Shown here: in pieces, positions 1 to 7,901 of the stretch | How the letters are laid out: every line of letters begins with the position of its first letter | Numbering within the stretch: the first letter of the stretch is position 1 | Assembly (NCBI GenBank): GCA_045613985.1 | Contig: JAZLCA010000076.1 | Coordinates: 1-24,265 of the forward strand | Origin: SIG644 sp045613985 | GTDB lineage: Bacteria > Bacillota > Clostridia > Oscillospirales > CAG-272 | Direction: 5' to 3' | DNA length: 24,265 nucleotides | Position numbers and translations under genes: made by a program | Notes under the pieces: model-generated | What the model saw: the letters and a program-made list of their open reading frames with translations, nothing else | What the model was told of the DNA's origin: nothing | Database searches by the model: none

Positions 1-927
1 ATCACCGGTGCTGCACAGATGGATGGTGCTATCCTTGTTGTTGCAGGTACCGATGGCCCTCTTGCACAGACCCGCGAGCACGTTCTTCTTGCTCGTCAGG
101 TAGGCGTTCCCGCAATCGTTGTATTCATGAACAAGACTGACCTTGTTGATGACGAGGAGCTTCTTGATCTTGTTGAGATGGAGATCCGTGAGCTTCTCTC
201 CGAGTACGATTTCCCCGGCGACGATATTCCGATCGTTCGTGGCTCCGCTCGTGTTGCTCTCCTTTCCGAGGACAAGGATCCCAACGGCGCTGACTACGCA
301 CCCATCAAGGAGCTGATGGATCAGGTTGATGCCTACATTCCTACTCCTGCTCGTAACGAGGATTCTCCCTTCCTTATGCCTGTCGAGGACGTCTTCTCCA
401 TCTCCGGCCGTGGTACCGTTGCTACCGGTCGTGTTGAGAGAGGTACCGTTAAGGTAGGCGACGTTATCGAAATCGTTGGTCTGTCCGACGAGAAGAAGTC
501 CACCACCGTTACCGGTGTTGAGATGTTCCACAAGCTGCTTGACCAGGCTCAGGCCGGTGATAACATCGGTGCTCTGCTGCGTGGTATCGGCAAGGACGAG
601 ATCGAAAGAGGTCAGGTTCTGGCTAAGCCCGGTTCCGTTCATCCTCACACCAAGTTCATCGGCCGTGTATACGTTCTGACTGAGAAGGAAGGCGGCCGTA
701 AGAAGCCCTTCTTCTCTGGCTACCGTCCTCAGTTCTACTTCAGAACTACCGACGTTACCGGTAACATCGAGCTGCCTGCAGACGTTGAGATGTGCCGCCC
801 CGGCGACAACGTTGACATGACTGTTGAGCTGATCACCCCCATCGCTTGCGAGCAGGGTCTGCGTTTCGCTATCCGTGAGGGTGGTAGAACCGTTGGTTCC
901 GGTGTCGTTTCTTCTATCATCGAGTAA
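1..927 (+). CDS. tuf: Elongation factor Tu, 5'-truncated by window edge
   Basis: EF-Tu is the GTPase that delivers aminoacyl-tRNA to the ribosomal A site in the cytoplasm. The frame is open from base 1, so about 90 N-terminal residues (P-loop and switch I) lie outside the window and about 308 residues remain. The visible part starts just after the G3 region (ITGAAQMDGAILVV). It carries the G4 guanine-specificity motif NKTD, the G5 segment RGSA and the two beta-barrel domains, with family signatures such as GRGTVATGRVERG and the terminal GSGVVSSIIE. Codon choice is highly biased, as expected for a very highly expressed gene. The gene upstream is not visible. Downstream are a perfect palindrome and a hairpin before the next gene. 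The identification is certain. Confidence 0.98.
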   Translation: MTGAAQMDGAILVVAGTDGPLAQTREHVLLARQVGVPAIVVFMNKTDLVDDEELLDLVEMEIRELLSEYDFPGDDIPIVRGSARVALLSEDKDPNGADYAPIKELMDQVDAYIPTPARNEDSPFLMPVEDVFSISGRGTVATGRVERGTVKVGDVIEIVGLSDEKKSTTVTGVEMFHKLLDQAQAGDNIGALLRGIGKDEIERGQVLAKPGSVHPHTKFIGRVYVLTEKEGGRKKPFFSGYRPQFYFRTTDVTGNIELPADVEMCRPGDNVDMTVELITPIACEQGLRFAIREGGRTVGSGVVSSIIE

Positions 928-948
928 TATCATATGAAAATCTGCGCG

Positions 949-968
949 GGTAGGGGATATCCCCTACC
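949..968. repeat. Perfect 20-bp palindrome downstream of tuf
   Basis: GGTAGGGGATATCCCCTACC equals its own reverse complement. It lies 21 bp after the tuf stop codon. It has no loop, so as RNA it would need to open at the central ATAT. It has no T-run, so it is not a standard terminator. It could be a protein-binding site or an RNA-processing or 3'-end-protecting hairpin for the tuf mRNA. Confidence 0.6.
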
Positions 969-982
969 TGGGCGGATCATTG

Positions 983-1017
983 CAAGCGGAGAATTTGGTT
1001 CACATATTCTCCGCTTG
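983..1017 (+). terminator. Hairpin between tuf and lipoprotein gene, terminator-like
   Basis: A perfect 12-bp stem is formed by CAAGCGGAGAAT (983-994) and ATTCTCCGCTTG (1006-1017), with an 11-nt loop. No U-tract follows, so termination efficiency is unclear. It may stabilise the tuf mRNA 3' end or reduce read-through into the lipoprotein genes. Confidence 0.45.
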
Positions 1018-1068
1018 TGCACTATATGGATGTGTTTTGGATATTCCATATTATAGGAGGATTTACTA

Positions 1069-2643
1069 ATGAAAAGTATGTTACATAAGAATCTGCTGCG
1101 CTTGTTGATTTTGGCGCTGGTTCTTTGCCTGATGATGCCCTTGTTTGCAGCCTGTGGCGAGCCTGAAACTCCCGATACGGATGAAGGCAAGCAGGAACAG
1201 CCCGGTGATAAGCCCGGTACCGACAAGCCCGGCACCGATACGCCCGGCAAGGATGAACCCGACACGGATGACCCCGGCAAGGATGAACCCGAGGATCCGG
1301 TGGATATTTACGACGTACCTGACTCGCTGCCTGAGTCTGCCAATTACGGCACGACCTTCAACATTCTGTATCTCCACGAAAAATTCTCTCCCGAGTTCTG
1401 GGTAGATGCTAACACGGGCGGTGTTATCGACAACGCCGTTTACAGCGCTATCTGCACGACCGAGGAGCGTTTTGGCGTTGATATCGTTGCAATCGCTTCG
1501 GGCGCCGGCAGCGAGATCAACCACATCTCCAACATCCGTAACCAGATCAACGGCGGTCAGCCCGACTTTGATATGGCCCGCGGACACGACGTTCAGGGTG
1601 CAAACCTCTCCCTGGAGGGCTCTCTGATCGACCTGTACACCATCGATGCTCTGGATTTCTCTAAGCCTTGGTGGCCTGCGAATACCATCAATTCGCTGAC
1701 CTTTATGGGTCAGATGTATCTGATCTCTTCTTCCATCTCCTACAAGGGCTTGTCTTCTACCAGCGCTTTGTTCTTCAACAAGGAGCTGATGGAAAACCAC
1801 GGATATGATCTCCCCTACGACCTGGTAAAGTCTGGCGACTGGTATTTGGAGGATCTGTTCTCTTCCGTTGAAGACTTCCATCTGGAAGGCGATGACGGTG
1901 TTGAGGGCAAGAGCGCAGATGATACCTTTGGTATCGTCGTTCCTTGGCAGCTGTACGCATGGCAGGAGTCCTTCGGCATCGAGCTGGTACAGAAGGATTC
2001 TGAGACGGGCGAGCTGATTCTCAACGGTCACGACGAGCGCGTCTACGACCTGATCAACTTGATGTACAGCGTATGCTGGGAAAATGACGGTGGCTATATG
2101 CTGCCCAGAGAAGACGCGAAGGTCGTCTTTGGCGAAGGCAGAGCTCTGTACATTCCCGTTGACCTGGGTGCAGCCGTTGCCAACTTCCTGAACTATGATA
2201 TTGATTACGGTATCGTTCCTTATCCCAAGCTGGATGATATGCAGGAGAATTATTATTCCGGTTACACCGACCGTTACTTCTTCATTCCTAACACCTGCCC
2301 CGATAAGGAGTACGTTGGTACCATCCTCGAATCGATGAGTGCTGAGGGCTACCGTCAGGTTACCCCCGCTTACTTTGAGGTTGCTCTGAAGAACCGTTAC
2401 ACCAAGGATGAAACCTCCAAGGAAATGGTTGACCTGATCAAGCAGAGCATGATTCTGGACTTCGCTTACGTATACGGCGCAGACCAGTGGTGGAGCCGCT
2501 CGCTGTATCATCTGATCAGCGGTAATGGCAAGGAAGCCAGCACGGATTACGCTTCTTACTACGCAGATATGCTGCCCAGGGCAGAGGCTCGCGTGGAAAC
2601 GGTAACGGAGGCCTTCCGCGAAATGCTGGAAGATCGTAGCTGA
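1069..2643 (+). CDS. Extracellular solute-binding-like lipoprotein (paralog 1)
   Basis: This 524-residue protein is predicted to be a lipid-anchored surface protein. The N-terminus has basic residues, a hydrophobic stretch and a lipobox ending MPLFAAC, with the acylated cysteine at residue 29. Residues about 30-75 are a disordered acidic linker of repeated PGTD, PGKD and EPD units. The remainder resembles family-1 ABC solute-binding proteins: an N-terminal lobe starting around YGTTFNILYLHEKF, then the segment MGQMYLISSSISYKG and the C-terminal region SAEGYRQVTPAYFEVALKNR. The ATG is chosen for the AGGAGG 8 nt upstream (1055-1060). No permease or ATPase genes are adjacent, so the ligand cannot be inferred. 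Positions 2689-4248 encode a close tandem paralog 45 bp downstream, probably on the same transcript. The lipoprotein assignment is strong, while the binding-protein role is inferred from fold-like similarity. Confidence 0.85.
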   Translation: MKSMLHKNLLRLLILALVLCLMMPLFAACGEPETPDTDEGKQEQPGDKPGTDKPGTDTPGKDEPDTDDPGKDEPEDPVDIYDVPDSLPESANYGTTFNILYLHEKFSPEFWVDANTGGVIDNAVYSAICTTEERFGVDIVAIASGAGSEINHISNIRNQINGGQPDFDMARGHDVQGANLSLEGSLIDLYTIDALDFSKPWWPANTINSLTFMGQMYLISSSISYKGLSSTSALFFNKELMENHGYDLPYDLVKSGDWYLEDLFSSVEDFHLEGDDGVEGKSADDTFGIVVPWQLYAWQESFGIELVQKDSETGELILNGHDERVYDLINLMYSVCWENDGGYMLPREDAKVVFGEGRALYIPVDLGAAVANFLNYDIDYGIVPYPKLDDMQENYYSGYTDRYFFIPNTCPDKEYVGTILESMSAEGYRQVTPAYFEVALKNRYTKDETSKEMVDLIKQSMILDFAYVYGADQWWSRSLYHLISGNGKEASTDYASYYADMLPRAEARVETVTEAFREMLEDRS

Positions 2644-2688
2644 TTTTTGCCGGCATTCAAATAAAACTTGTATCTTTCAGGAGACAAA

Positions 2689-4248
2689 ATGAAAACACTT
2701 CTTCATAAAAATTGGCTGCGAGTATTGATTGTTCTTTTGGCCCTTTGCCTGACGTTGTCGGCCTTTGTTGCTTGTGCTAATCCTTCGGATTCTACTCCGG
2801 ACGACAATAAGCAGGACCAGCCCGGCAAAGATGAGCCCGGTAAGGACGATCCCGGCAAGGATGATCCCGACAAGGATGATCCCGGTAAGGATGAGCCGGA
2901 AGATTCCGCGGATATTTACGACGTACCTGACGCTCTGCCCGAGTCTGCTGATTACGGCACGACCTTTACCATCCTGTATTTCCTTGAGCAGTATCTCAAT
3001 GACTTTTGGGTGCCCGAAAGCACCGGCGGTGTCATTGATAACGCTGTTTACAGCGCAATCTGCTCTACCGAGGAGCGCTTTGGCGTAACTATTACGGCCA
3101 CCTTCTCGGGTACCGGTTCGGAGGCTGAGCACGTTAACCTGATCAAAAACCAGATCGGTGCAGGTAAAACGGATTTTGACGTTGCCCGTACCCATGACGT
3201 TCACGGCGCAAACCTTTCTTTGGAAGGAGTGCTGGTCGACCTGTTGGAAATCGAGCAGTTCGATTTCACCAAGCCCTGGTGGCCTCAGAAGAACATGGAA
3301 TCTCTGACCTTTATGGGCCAGATGTACCTGATGTCTTCTTCCATCTCCTACCGCGGTCTGCTCTCTACCAGCTCTCTGTTCTTTAACAAGGATCTGATGG
3401 AAGACCACGACATGGAATTCCCCTACGAGAAGGTTCAGAATATGGAATGGTACTTGGAGGATATGTTCGTATCCGTCGAGGACTTCCACATTGAGGGTGA
3501 TGCCGGTATCGAGGGCAAGAGCGAAGATGATACCTTTGGTATCGTGATTCCTTCTCAGCTGTACTGCTGGCCCGAGTCCTTTGGTATCGAGCTGGTACAG
3601 AAGGATCCCGAAACGGGTGAGCTGGTTCTCAACGGTCACGATGAGCGTATGTACGCCCTGGTTGACGCCATGTATAGCGTTTTGTGGGACAACGATGGCG
3701 GTTACGTCATCACCCGTCCCGATGCGCAGAAAATGTTCGGTCAGCATCAGGCAATCTACATTCCCGTTCACATCGGTAGTGCCGTTCAGGTATTCCTGGA
3801 TTACGACGTGGATTACGGTATCGTTCCGTACCCCATGCTGGATGACACCCAGGATCAGTACTATGCCGGTTATACCGACCGCTACTTCGTCATTCCCCAG
3901 ACTTGCTCCGACAAAGACTACGTCGGTACCATTCTGGAGTCGATGAGTGCCGAGGGTTACCGTCAGGTGACTCCCGCCTATTTTGAAGTCGCTCTGAAGA
4001 ACCGCTATACCAAGGACCCCATCTCCAAGGAGATGGTTGACCTGATCAAGCAGAGCATGATCCTTGACTTTGCTTACGTATACGGCGGCAATATGTGGTT
4101 CACCGATACCATGCGCGATCTGTTGACGGGTGCAAACCCCAACCACGATTATGCTTCTTACTATGCGAAGAAGCTGCCCAACGCTGAGTCCCGCGTGATC
4201 ACAGTAACGGAAAAATTCCAGGAAATGCTGGACGCCAAGGGCGAATAA
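2689..4248 (+). CDS. Extracellular solute-binding-like lipoprotein (paralog 2)
   Basis: This 519-residue tandem paralog of the preceding gene shares long identical stretches such as VDLIKQSMILDFAYVYG and the block SAEGYRQVTPAYFEVALKNR. The start is the ATG at 2689, with AGGAG at 2679-2683, not the upstream in-frame TTG at 2668, which would place the Shine-Dalgarno sequence inside the gene. The signal peptide ends in SAFVAC with Cys29 as the lipidation site, and a linker of PGKDD/PGKDE repeats precedes the globular part. Differences from paralog 1 are spread through the protein and concentrated in the linker and near the C-terminus (GNMWFTDTMRDLLTG versus GADQWWSRSLYHLISG), which suggests diverged ligand use after duplication. 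No transporter membrane components are encoded nearby. Confidence 0.85.
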   Translation: MKTLLHKNWLRVLIVLLALCLTLSAFVACANPSDSTPDDNKQDQPGKDEPGKDDPGKDDPDKDDPGKDEPEDSADIYDVPDALPESADYGTTFTILYFLEQYLNDFWVPESTGGVIDNAVYSAICSTEERFGVTITATFSGTGSEAEHVNLIKNQIGAGKTDFDVARTHDVHGANLSLEGVLVDLLEIEQFDFTKPWWPQKNMESLTFMGQMYLMSSSISYRGLLSTSSLFFNKDLMEDHDMEFPYEKVQNMEWYLEDMFVSVEDFHIEGDAGIEGKSEDDTFGIVIPSQLYCWPESFGIELVQKDPETGELVLNGHDERMYALVDAMYSVLWDNDGGYVITRPDAQKMFGQHQAIYIPVHIGSAVQVFLDYDVDYGIVPYPMLDDTQDQYYAGYTDRYFVIPQTCSDKDYVGTILESMSAEGYRQVTPAYFEVALKNRYTKDPISKEMVDLIKQSMILDFAYVYGGNMWFTDTMRDLLTGANPNHDYASYYAKKLPNAESRVITVTEKFQEMLDAKGE

Positions 4249-4268
4249 TTCCAAACGCTATGTATTCA

Positions 4269-4343
4269 TGACAGCCTGCCGTTGCGAGCTGTCAAGTGCG
4301 GCGCTTGTCCGCATCAACGGCGCTCTGCCCTATGGGTCAGAGC
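4269..4343. other. Cluster of short hairpins after lipoprotein pair
   Basis: Three small inverted repeats occur in succession: TGACAGC (4269-4275)/GCTGTCA (4288-4294), TGCGG (4297-4301)/CCGCA (4309-4313) and GCTCTG (4322-4327)/CAGAGC (4338-4343). GCCGTTG (4278-4284) can alternatively pair with CAACGGC (4315-4321). No U-tract follows any of them. They lie between the end of paralog 2 and the riboswitch, and no clear promoter could be recognised here. Confidence 0.4.
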
Positions 4344-4354
4344 TCCGTCCATAT

Positions 4355-4542
4355 ATCTTTGGGGATTGGTGAGATTCCATACCGGCAGTATAGTCTGCGA
4401 ACTCCTGCGGGAGCCGATCGGGTGAAATTCCCGAACCGACGGTAGGATTCGGCGGAGCCGAATCCGCAAGCCTGCTTTGCAGGCTTGCGCGCTCGTGTCC
4501 TTGCTGGGATGCGCGCGTGATACAGTCCGGATGGGAAAAGGT
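4355..4542 (+). promoter_or_regulatory. FMN riboswitch (RFN element)
   Basis: The conserved RFN blocks are present in order. P1 is formed by ATCTTT (4355-4360) with AAAGGT (4537-4542). P2 contains TGGTGAGATTCCA followed by ACCGGCAGT. P3 is GCAG/CTGC and P4 is the short stem CTCC/GGAG. P5 contains CGGGTGAAATTCCCG followed by ACCGACGGT, and the 3' core is AGTCCGGATGGGA. An unusually long variable segment of about 80 nt is inserted between the P5 side and AGTCCGGATGG. It contains two perfect hairpins, 4445-4453/4457-4465 and 4466-4475/4479-4488. FMN binding should stabilise P1 and so favour the downstream terminator, repressing ribU. GGGAAAAG (4533-4540) can otherwise pair with CTTTTTCCC (4556-4564), allowing for one bulged T, to form the antiterminator. 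Confidence 0.96.
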
Positions 4543-4561
4543 TGAGAGCTGACTGCTTTTT

Positions 4562-4591
4562 CCCTTTGCTTATTTGCAAGGGGATTTTTTT
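4562..4591 (+). terminator. Riboswitch-controlled intrinsic terminator
   Basis: The stem CCCTTTGC (4562-4569) pairs with GCAAGGGG (4576-4583) with one G-T wobble, around the loop TTATTT. The sequence then runs A followed by seven T (4585-4591). Its CCC is also needed by the alternative antiterminator helix, so this is the expression platform of the FMN riboswitch. Confidence 0.88.
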
Positions 4592-4645
4592 GCTTTCACT
4601 GTCATACCTTTCATATATGCTTGTTTGCAAGAAAGGAATGTTACA

Positions 4646-5317
4646 ATGAGTCGAACGAAGAAAAACAGAGAAAAGATCCTTCATATGGCGGTCGTTGCCG
4701 TCTTTTGCGCGCTGGCGTATGCTTGCCAGTTCGTATTTCGTATCCACGTTTCGTTTTTAACCTTTGATGCCAAGGATGCCGTTATGGCGGTTGGTGCGAT
4801 GATCTTTGGCCCTGCTTGGGGCGTGGTCATGGCGTTGATCGTAGCGCTGTTGGAATTTTTAACCATCAGCGGCACGGGCGTCTACGGTCTGATCATGAAT
4901 TTTGCCTCCAGCGCGGCCTTTTGCGGCATTTGCGCGGGAGTATATCGATATAAGCGCACGATGACGGGGGCGGTGCTGGGCCTGGGCGCGGCTGTGCTGG
5001 GTACCACGGCACTGATGATGGTGCTCAATCTGCTCGTCACCCCCTACTACATGACGGGAGGCTCGGTCGAGGCCGTCGTGGCCATCCTCCCCACGCTTTT
5101 GCTCCCCTTCAATCTGACCAAGTCCTTGCTCAATGCGGCGTTGGTCTGGGTGCTGTACAAACCGGTGTCCGTCGCCCTCAAAAAAGCCCGTGTCATCAAG
5201 GGTGGACCGGATACCTTCGCCATGAACAAAAAAACGGTGCTTGTGATGCTCGCCGCGCTTGCCTTGATCGCGGCCTGTGTCGTCGTTTTCCTTGTCGTCC
5301 TGAAGGGAACCGTGTGA
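4646..5317 (+). CDS. ribU: Riboflavin ECF transporter S component RibU
   Basis: This 223-residue integral membrane protein is the substrate-binding S component that captures riboflavin and works with a shared ECF energy module, which is not in this window. Family signatures are FDAKDAVMAVGAMIFGP near residue 45, the following GVVMALIVALLEFLTISGTGVYG, and PFNLTKSLLNAALVWVLYKPV near the C-terminus. About six transmembrane helices are evident. The start is the ATG at 4646, with AAAGGA at 4632-4637. An upstream in-frame TTG at 4574 lies inside the terminator hairpin and is not credible as a start. Regulation by the FMN riboswitch immediately upstream independently supports the riboflavin assignment. 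A COG2426 gene follows after 45 bp and is probably co-transcribed. Confidence 0.95.
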   Translation: MSRTKKNREKILHMAVVAVFCALAYACQFVFRIHVSFLTFDAKDAVMAVGAMIFGPAWGVVMALIVALLEFLTISGTGVYGLIMNFASSAAFCGICAGVYRYKRTMTGAVLGLGAAVLGTTALMMVLNLLVTPYYMTGGSVEAVVAILPTLLLPFNLTKSLLNAALVWVLYKPVSVALKKARVIKGGPDTFAMNKKTVLVMLAALALIAACVVVFLVVLKGTV

Positions 5318-5362
5318 TTTGCGGAGCCTGAAAATCTGAGAAAGGAGCGTCTGTCGCTAAAT

Positions 5363-5863
5363 ATGATCGAAGCCATCAAATCCTTCTTTTTGGACACGGT
5401 CGGTCGGGAGCTGTGCGTGTTTTTCTGTTCCATGCTGCCCATCATCGAATTGCGCGGCGCTATCCCGCTCGGCGCAGGCTTGGGACTGTCGATGTGGCAA
5501 TCCTATTTTCTCAGCGTGGCGGGTAACCTTTTGCCTGTGCCGTTTCTGCTGCTTTTTTGGCAGGGCGTGCTGCATATCCTGCGCCGTGTTCGATTTACCC
5601 AAGGGCTGGCGCGTTGGCTGGATGCGCGCGCCGAACGCTCCAAAGGTAAGATCGAACGCTTGGAATTTTGGGGACTTTTGCTGTTCGTGGCCGTGCCGCT
5701 ACCCGGCACCGGGGCATGGACGGGGAGTCTGGCCGCCTCTGTTATGGGAATGCGGTTTTGGAAGGCGTTGCTCGCCATCGTTTTGGGCGTGCTTTTGGCG
5801 GGTGTCGTGATGGCGGCGTTGTCTTACGGAGCCGTCGCCGCGTTTCAAACCTGGTTTGCCTGA
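5363..5863 (+). CDS. COG2426 / small multidrug export family membrane protein
   Basis: This 166-residue membrane protein carries the conserved motifs of the putative small multi-drug export family (PF06695, COG2426): MLPIIELRGAIPLGAG near residues 24-39 and VPLPGTGAWTGSLAA near residues 111-125. Four or so hydrophobic segments flank a basic cytoplasmic stretch (RRVRFTQGLARWLDARAER). The biochemical function of the family is not firmly established. AAAGGAG at 5341-5347 is the likely ribosome binding site, with rather long spacing of 15 nt to the ATG. Being 45 bp downstream of ribU and before a shared terminator, it is probably under the same FMN control, but a role in flavin handling is only a guess. 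Confidence 0.85.
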   Translation: MIEAIKSFFLDTVGRELCVFFCSMLPIIELRGAIPLGAGLGLSMWQSYFLSVAGNLLPVPFLLLFWQGVLHILRRVRFTQGLARWLDARAERSKGKIERLEFWGLLLFVAVPLPGTGAWTGSLAASVMGMRFWKALLAIVLGVLLAGVVMAALSYGAVAAFQTWFA

Positions 5864-5870
5864 CAACAAC

Positions 5871-5911
5871 AAAAAAACTGTCTTACCAATGGTAGGTAAG
5901 ACAGTTTTTTT
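5871..5911. terminator. Bidirectional intrinsic terminator
   Basis: An 11-bp stem ACTGTCTTACC (5877-5887)/GGTAAGACAGT (5895-5905) is extended by an A-tract on the left and a T-tract on the right. It can end transcription of the ribU operon (plus) and of the convergent two-component operon (minus). Confidence 0.92.
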
Positions 5912-5921
5912 GTATATTGCA

Positions 5922-7901
5922 TTACGCCGAGGGCTCGGCGTCGTGCAGGGGGAAGGTCAATGAAACCTTGAACAAATCTCCGTCGATGTCCAGCGACAAC
6001 TCGCCGCCCATCAGCTCGGTCAAGCTCTGGGCAATCGAAAGGCCCAGACCGCTTCCCTCGGTGTGACGGGATCGGTCGCCGCGGACGAATCTTTCCAAAA
6101 GATCCTGCGCCGGGATGTTGAGCTCCTCCTTGGAAATGTTGCGGAAGAGCAGGGTAGCACGCCCGTTTTGTTGTGTCAGATCCAAATATACGCGGGTGCC
6201 GGGCGCGGCGTATTTGACCACGTTGCTGAGCAGATTGTCAAACACACGCCAAAGCAGCTGCCCGTCGGCCAGAATCACGCAGGAAGGAGAGGCAATGTGC
6301 AAGACGGGCGAGAGATTCGCCTTTTCCATGCGATCCTCGTATTCACCCAACGCTTGCGAGAGAAAAACGTCCAACTCACAGGCGGCAGGTAGGATGGCAA
6401 GATTTCCGGTCGAGGCCTTGGAAACCTCCAGCAGATCCTCCATCAGCTTTTTGAGACGGATGGACTGGCGATCCAGCGTGTCCAGATATTTCTTTGCGGC
6501 CTCGCTCTCGAATTTTTCCTGCTGTAACAGATTGATATAGCTGATGATAGTGGTCAGAGGGGTCTTGATGTCGTGTGAGACGTTGGAGATCAGCTCGGTG
6601 CGGAAATGCTCACTGCGCATTCTCTCCTCGACCGCGTGGCTGATGCCCTGGCTGATGTTATTCAGGTGACGGGCATGGGTGCGGAAGTCGCCGACCATTT
6701 GCTTTTCGTCGATCTTGTGGTTCAGATCTCCCTTGACCAAAGCTTCGCCGCCTGCCTTGAGGCGGTGCATCAAAAGGGCAAAGAACAACAGCGCGACGGC
6801 AAAAACGATTGATTCGATCAGCCAGTACAAAAGCAGCTTCGTTCGGGTGGGAACGAACCAAAGCGCCATAAATTCGCCAAAGGAAATGACGAACAGGATC
6901 ATCGCGGTCTTCCAAACGATGGGCAGACCTGCGATTACTTGATGGAAGGTGCGTCCCACAGGGCACAGCGCGTGTGTCCAAATCCAGCACAGCACCCGCC
7001 ATATTCCCTTCAAAAAGTAAAAGAGCAGGGTGTTCTTGAGCAGAACGCGGCATTTGCAACGTGTGGCAAAGCTCATGCAGAACAGTAGGATCAAGGGGGA
7101 GAAAACGAGAATGAGAAGAGCGGCGGGGACGATGAGGACGGGATCCCAGCTTTCAAACACCCGCAGCAAAAGGCGAATAAGGAAATAGGTGAACACGGCG
7201 TATAAGGCGATCATAACGTCGGTGGGCATATGATCAAACACGCTCAGCCGTGCCTCTTTTTCGTCGGGATGATGTCCGGCGATGCGCAGCAAAACAGCAA
7301 ACAGAATACAAAAGAGAACAAAGGAGATAAATCCAATAGCGATCAGCGCAAAGCGCTGTCCGTACACTTGAGCCAGCCAAAGATCAAGCACGTAAAAGAT
7401 GCCTGCCCCTTCTTTTTCCGCCGGAATGATGAAGTGGATAAATCGCTCCACCCGCTTGTTGTCGGGACCTTCGTACAGCACGATAGAGGTTTCGCCTTCG
7501 TATTGTACGGCTTCGCCGCGATAAGTGGAGGAGATAATGAAACCACCGCTGTCCGATACTGTTAAGAGTACGTTCTTGGTGCTGAACTGCCGCAACAATT
7601 CAGCGTTGATGCGGCGATCGTAGAGCTCGATGTCTTGAAAAGTCAGATCCGAAGGATCGCAAACCTTTTCGTATGACTCGCGAAGCGTTTGCTCGGCCAT
7701 TGTCTTACCCATGTGGGTATAAACCTCTTTTTGCGTTGCCTCAAAGGTTCCGGTGTAAAACCCAAATTCGGCCAACAAAATAACAGAGGTAATGCTGAAC
7801 AGCGCGACGATAAGCAAAAGACAGCCGAGAAACAAGCATAGGCCTTTGACCATACCGTAGGTTGACAACACCGGATGTTTTCGGGATACAGATTCTTTCA
7901 T
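5922..7901 (-). CDS. Multi-pass membrane sensor histidine kinase
   Basis: This 659-residue sensor kinase phosphorylates the adjacent regulator. Transmembrane helix 1 spans about residues 20-44. An extracytoplasmic sensor region follows (about 45-182), then a helix at about 183-207 and four to five more hydrophobic helices up to about residue 379, an unusually membrane-rich arrangement. A linker resembling HAMP (LKAGGEALVKGDLNHKID, 381-398) leads to the dimerisation domain with the H-box VSHDIKTPLT, His443 being the phospho-acceptor. The ATPase domain has the N-box RVFDNLLSNVVKYA (552-565), the F-box LLERFVRGDRSR and the G2 box GSGLGLSIAQ (617-626). The usual DxGxG G1 box is replaced by FRNISKEELNIPAQ, a pattern known in VanS-like Firmicutes kinases. 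The ATG overlaps the regulator stop by 4 bp, indicating translational coupling. The stimulus is unknown. Confidence 0.95.
   Translation of the reverse strand: MKESVSRKHPVLSTYGMVKGLCLFLGCLLLIVALFSITSVILLAEFGFYTGTFEATQKEVYTHMGKTMAEQTLRESYEKVCDPSDLTFQDIELYDRRINAELLRQFSTKNVLLTVSDSGGFIISSTYRGEAVQYEGETSIVLYEGPDNKRVERFIHFIIPAEKEGAGIFYVLDLWLAQVYGQRFALIAIGFISFVLFCILFAVLLRIAGHHPDEKEARLSVFDHMPTDVMIALYAVFTYFLIRLLLRVFESWDPVLIVPAALLILVFSPLILLFCMSFATRCKCRVLLKNTLLFYFLKGIWRVLCWIWTHALCPVGRTFHQVIAGLPIVWKTAMILFVISFGEFMALWFVPTRTKLLLYWLIESIVFAVALLFFALLMHRLKAGGEALVKGDLNHKIDEKQMVGDFRTHARHLNNISQGISHAVEERMRSEHFRTELISNVSHDIKTPLTTIISYINLLQQEKFESEAAKKYLDTLDRQSIRLKKLMEDLLEVSKASTGNLAILPAACELDVFLSQALGEYEDRMEKANLSPVLHIASPSCVILADGQLLWRVFDNLLSNVVKYAAPGTRVYLDLTQQNGRATLLFRNISKEELNIPAQDLLERFVRGDRSRHTEGSGLGLSIAQSLTELMGGELSLDIDGDLFKVSLTFPLHDAEPSA

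Noticed and set aside
1081..2511. Long minus-strand open frame opposite the first lipoprotein gene
   Set aside because: The plus frame has a lipobox, a ribosome binding site and family similarity. The antisense frame has none and arises from biased codon use. The same applies to 2677-4254 minus.
4574..4645. Upstream TTG start extending RibU by 24 residues
   Set aside because: It lies in the loop of the riboswitch terminator and has no ribosome binding site. The ATG at 4646 has one.
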